This document shows, one piece after another, positions 5,848 to 6,610 of a stretch of DNA of 6,610 bases. This DNA comes from Gammaproteobacteria bacterium. GTDB lineage: Bacteria > Pseudomonadota > Gammaproteobacteria > Pseudomonadales > Porticoccaceae. The DNA lies in NCBI GenBank assembly GCA_003646355.1, contig QNFO01000066.1:1-6610 (forward strand). The letters run 5' to 3'. How positions within the stretch are numbered: position 1 is the first letter of the stretch; the number at the start of each line of letters is the position of its first letter. A program made the position numbers and the translations under genes. The notes under the pieces were generated by a model that saw only the letters and a program-made list of their open reading frames with translations, was not told the DNA's origin and did no database searches.

Positions 5848-6126
5848 ATGATCCAGAATTTCAAGCACAAAGGCCTTGAGCGATTCTTCAAAACAGGGAA
5901 GAAGTCTGGAATCCAGGGGAATCATGTTAAGCGTCTGCAATTAATTTTGGGTCGGTTGAACGCATCTACATCACCGGGCGATATGGATCTCCCAGGTTTG
6001 CATTTGCACCAACTAACTGGAAACCGAAAAGGCATTTGGTCTGTACGAGTGAGCAGCAATTGGCGTGTCACGTTTCGCTTCAACGGGGTACATGCCGAGA
6101 TAGTAGATTACGAAGATTATCATTGA
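5848..6126 (+). CDS. higB: HigB toxin, ribosome-dependent mRNA interferase
   Basis: A 92-residue HigB of the RelE superfamily, full length with intact ends. It shows the family opening IQNFKHKGLERFFKTGKKSGIQ (2-23), the segment MDLPGLHLHQLTGNRKGIWSVRVSSNWRVTFRF (46-78) and the C-terminus EIVDYEDYH. The residues reported as important in Proteus vulgaris HigB, His54 and Asp90-Tyr91-His92, fall at the same numbers here. Such toxins enter the ribosomal A site and cut translated mRNA. The gene precedes its antitoxin, the usual toxin-first order of higBA. A perfect inverted repeat sits just before the ATG. The toxin stop is separated by nine bases from the higA start, so the two are coupled. The catalytic residues look intact, so an active toxin is expected. 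Confidence 0.95.
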   Translation: MIQNFKHKGLERFFKTGKKSGIQGNHVKRLQLILGRLNASTSPGDMDLPGLHLHQLTGNRKGIWSVRVSSNWRVTFRFNGVHAEIVDYEDYH

Positions 6127-6130
6127 GGTG
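6125..6130 (+). promoter_or_regulatory. Ribosome-binding site of higA
   Basis: GAGGTG overlaps the higB stop codon and stands five bases before the ATG at 6136. It favours 6136 over the in-frame ATG at 6142. Confidence 0.6.
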
Positions 6131-6135
6131 ATGTC

Positions 6136-6423
6136 ATGCTAATGCACAATCCCCCGCACCCCGGCGAAGTTGTCAAAGAGCTTTGCATTGAACCCTTAGG
6201 CCTTACGGTGACAGACACCGCTAAAGCACTTGGTGTCAGCCGGAAAACGCTATCCAGCATTATTAATGGCAAGTCTGGCATTAGCCCTGAAATGGCTGTG
6301 CGCTTGTCAATCGCGTTTAATACTTCATCTGAAAGTTGGTTGAACCAGCAGACTCAGTATGACCTATGGCGAGCCGAGCAGCGTCGGGGCGAATTACAGG
6401 TTAAGCGTTTATCTGCCGCATAA
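6136..6423 (+). CDS. higA: HigA antitoxin, XRE-type DNA-binding protein
   Basis: A 95-residue HigA. It begins [13 protein letters not shown] (3-15), the family signature, followed by an XRE-type helix-turn-helix: [39 protein letters not shown] (23-61), with recognition helix about 35-44. The tail [15 protein letters not shown] (67-81) is also typical. Known HigA proteins bind and neutralise HigB and repress their own promoter; the inverted repeat at 5816-5842 is the likely site. It follows higB after nine bases with its own ribosome-binding site. I see no truncation or missing residue. No terminator hairpin is visible after the stop. Confidence 0.95.
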   Translation: MLMHNPPHPGEVVKELCIEPLGLTVTDTAKALGVSRKTLSSIINGKSGISPEMAVRLSIAFNTSSESWLNQQTQYDLWRAEQRRGELQVKRLSAA

Positions 6424-6511
6424 CTCACATAACAAATCGTTCGCCATGCTCACTCAGCCAGGTGCCACTTAACTCAGCCTTATATTTTAAAGCCGCATAA
6501 TTCAAACAGCA

Positions 6512-6592
6512 GCCTGAGGCTAGCATCGAACCGACACCACTACTAAGCCCCAAAATTTCAGACCCGCTTAAAAAGCTTAGTGTGGAACAGGC
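6512..6592 (-). pseudogene. Possible second decayed tRNA-like sequence
   Basis: Read on the minus strand, GCCTG (6588-6592) and CAGGC (6512-6516) are complementary and 81 bases apart end to end, like an acceptor stem. GTGTCGGTTCGAT (6525-6537) resembles a T arm and matches 12 of 13 bases of the same segment in the decayed tRNA-Leu (5740-5752). Without gaps, 6525-6565 and 5740-5780 agree at about two thirds of positions. The 5' half does not fold as a D arm, and no CCA follows. It may be a more eroded relative of that tRNA, or chance plus a shared T-loop motif. Confidence 0.3.
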
Positions 6593-6610
6593 TTAAATTG
6601 CAAAGCACGA

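Noticed and set aside
6428..6480. Integron attC-like start after higA (CATAACAAATCGTTCG)
   Set aside because: It resembles the 5' half of an attC site, and toxin-antitoxin cassettes are common in integrons, but no complementary 3' half (GTTRRRY type) follows before the window ends, and the other modules lack such sites.
5698..6610. Nine-base inverted repeat TCGTGCTTT (5698-5706) / AAAGCACGA (6602-6610) around higBA, like terminal inverted repeats
   Set aside because: Nine-base matches are expected many times by chance in a window this long, no transposase or target duplication is visible, and the right copy lies at the window edge.

Overview
The window looks like a chromosomal segment of a gammaproteobacterium, probably marine. 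I infer this from the close match of the RNase R gene to the gammaproteobacterial form, the tRNA-Leu(CAG) with encoded CCA, and the style of the toxin-antitoxin pairs; no marker gene settles the genus. It divides into a core part (about 1-3350) and an accessory part (about 3350-6610).

Core part. On the minus strand lies rnr (456-3011, RNase R). It is followed after 92 bases by the first 121 codons of a membrane-anchored SMP-30/strictosidine-synthase-like beta-propeller protein that runs off the left edge (1-363). Diverging from rnr on the plus strand is an intact tRNA-Leu(CAG) at 3260-3346.

Accessory part. Directly 3' of the tRNA come three small modules: a ribbon-helix-helix antitoxin and ParE/RelE toxin pair (3655-4177, plus); an MvaI/BcnI-like restriction endonuclease gene (4573-5589, minus) whose stop overlaps the start of a small acidic ORF that continues, after a frame change, into a second ORF (4290-4576, minus); and a higB-higA toxin-antitoxin pair (5848-6423, plus) with a perfect 10-bp inverted repeat just upstream. 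No methyltransferase, integrase or transposase is visible. The endonuclease region is visibly more AT-rich than rnr.

The most unusual signal is that the module boundaries carry tRNA-Leu-like sequence. An imperfect direct repeat of the tRNA-Leu 3' end plus its flank (19 of 22 bases) lies just after the first toxin-antitoxin pair. A decayed tRNA-Leu on the minus strand lies between the endonuclease and higBA. A weaker, related tRNA-like stretch lies after higBA. This reads as a tRNA-Leu hotspot with repeated small insertions or decayed tRNA copies, or speculatively as tRNA-like sites that delimit defence and addiction cassettes.
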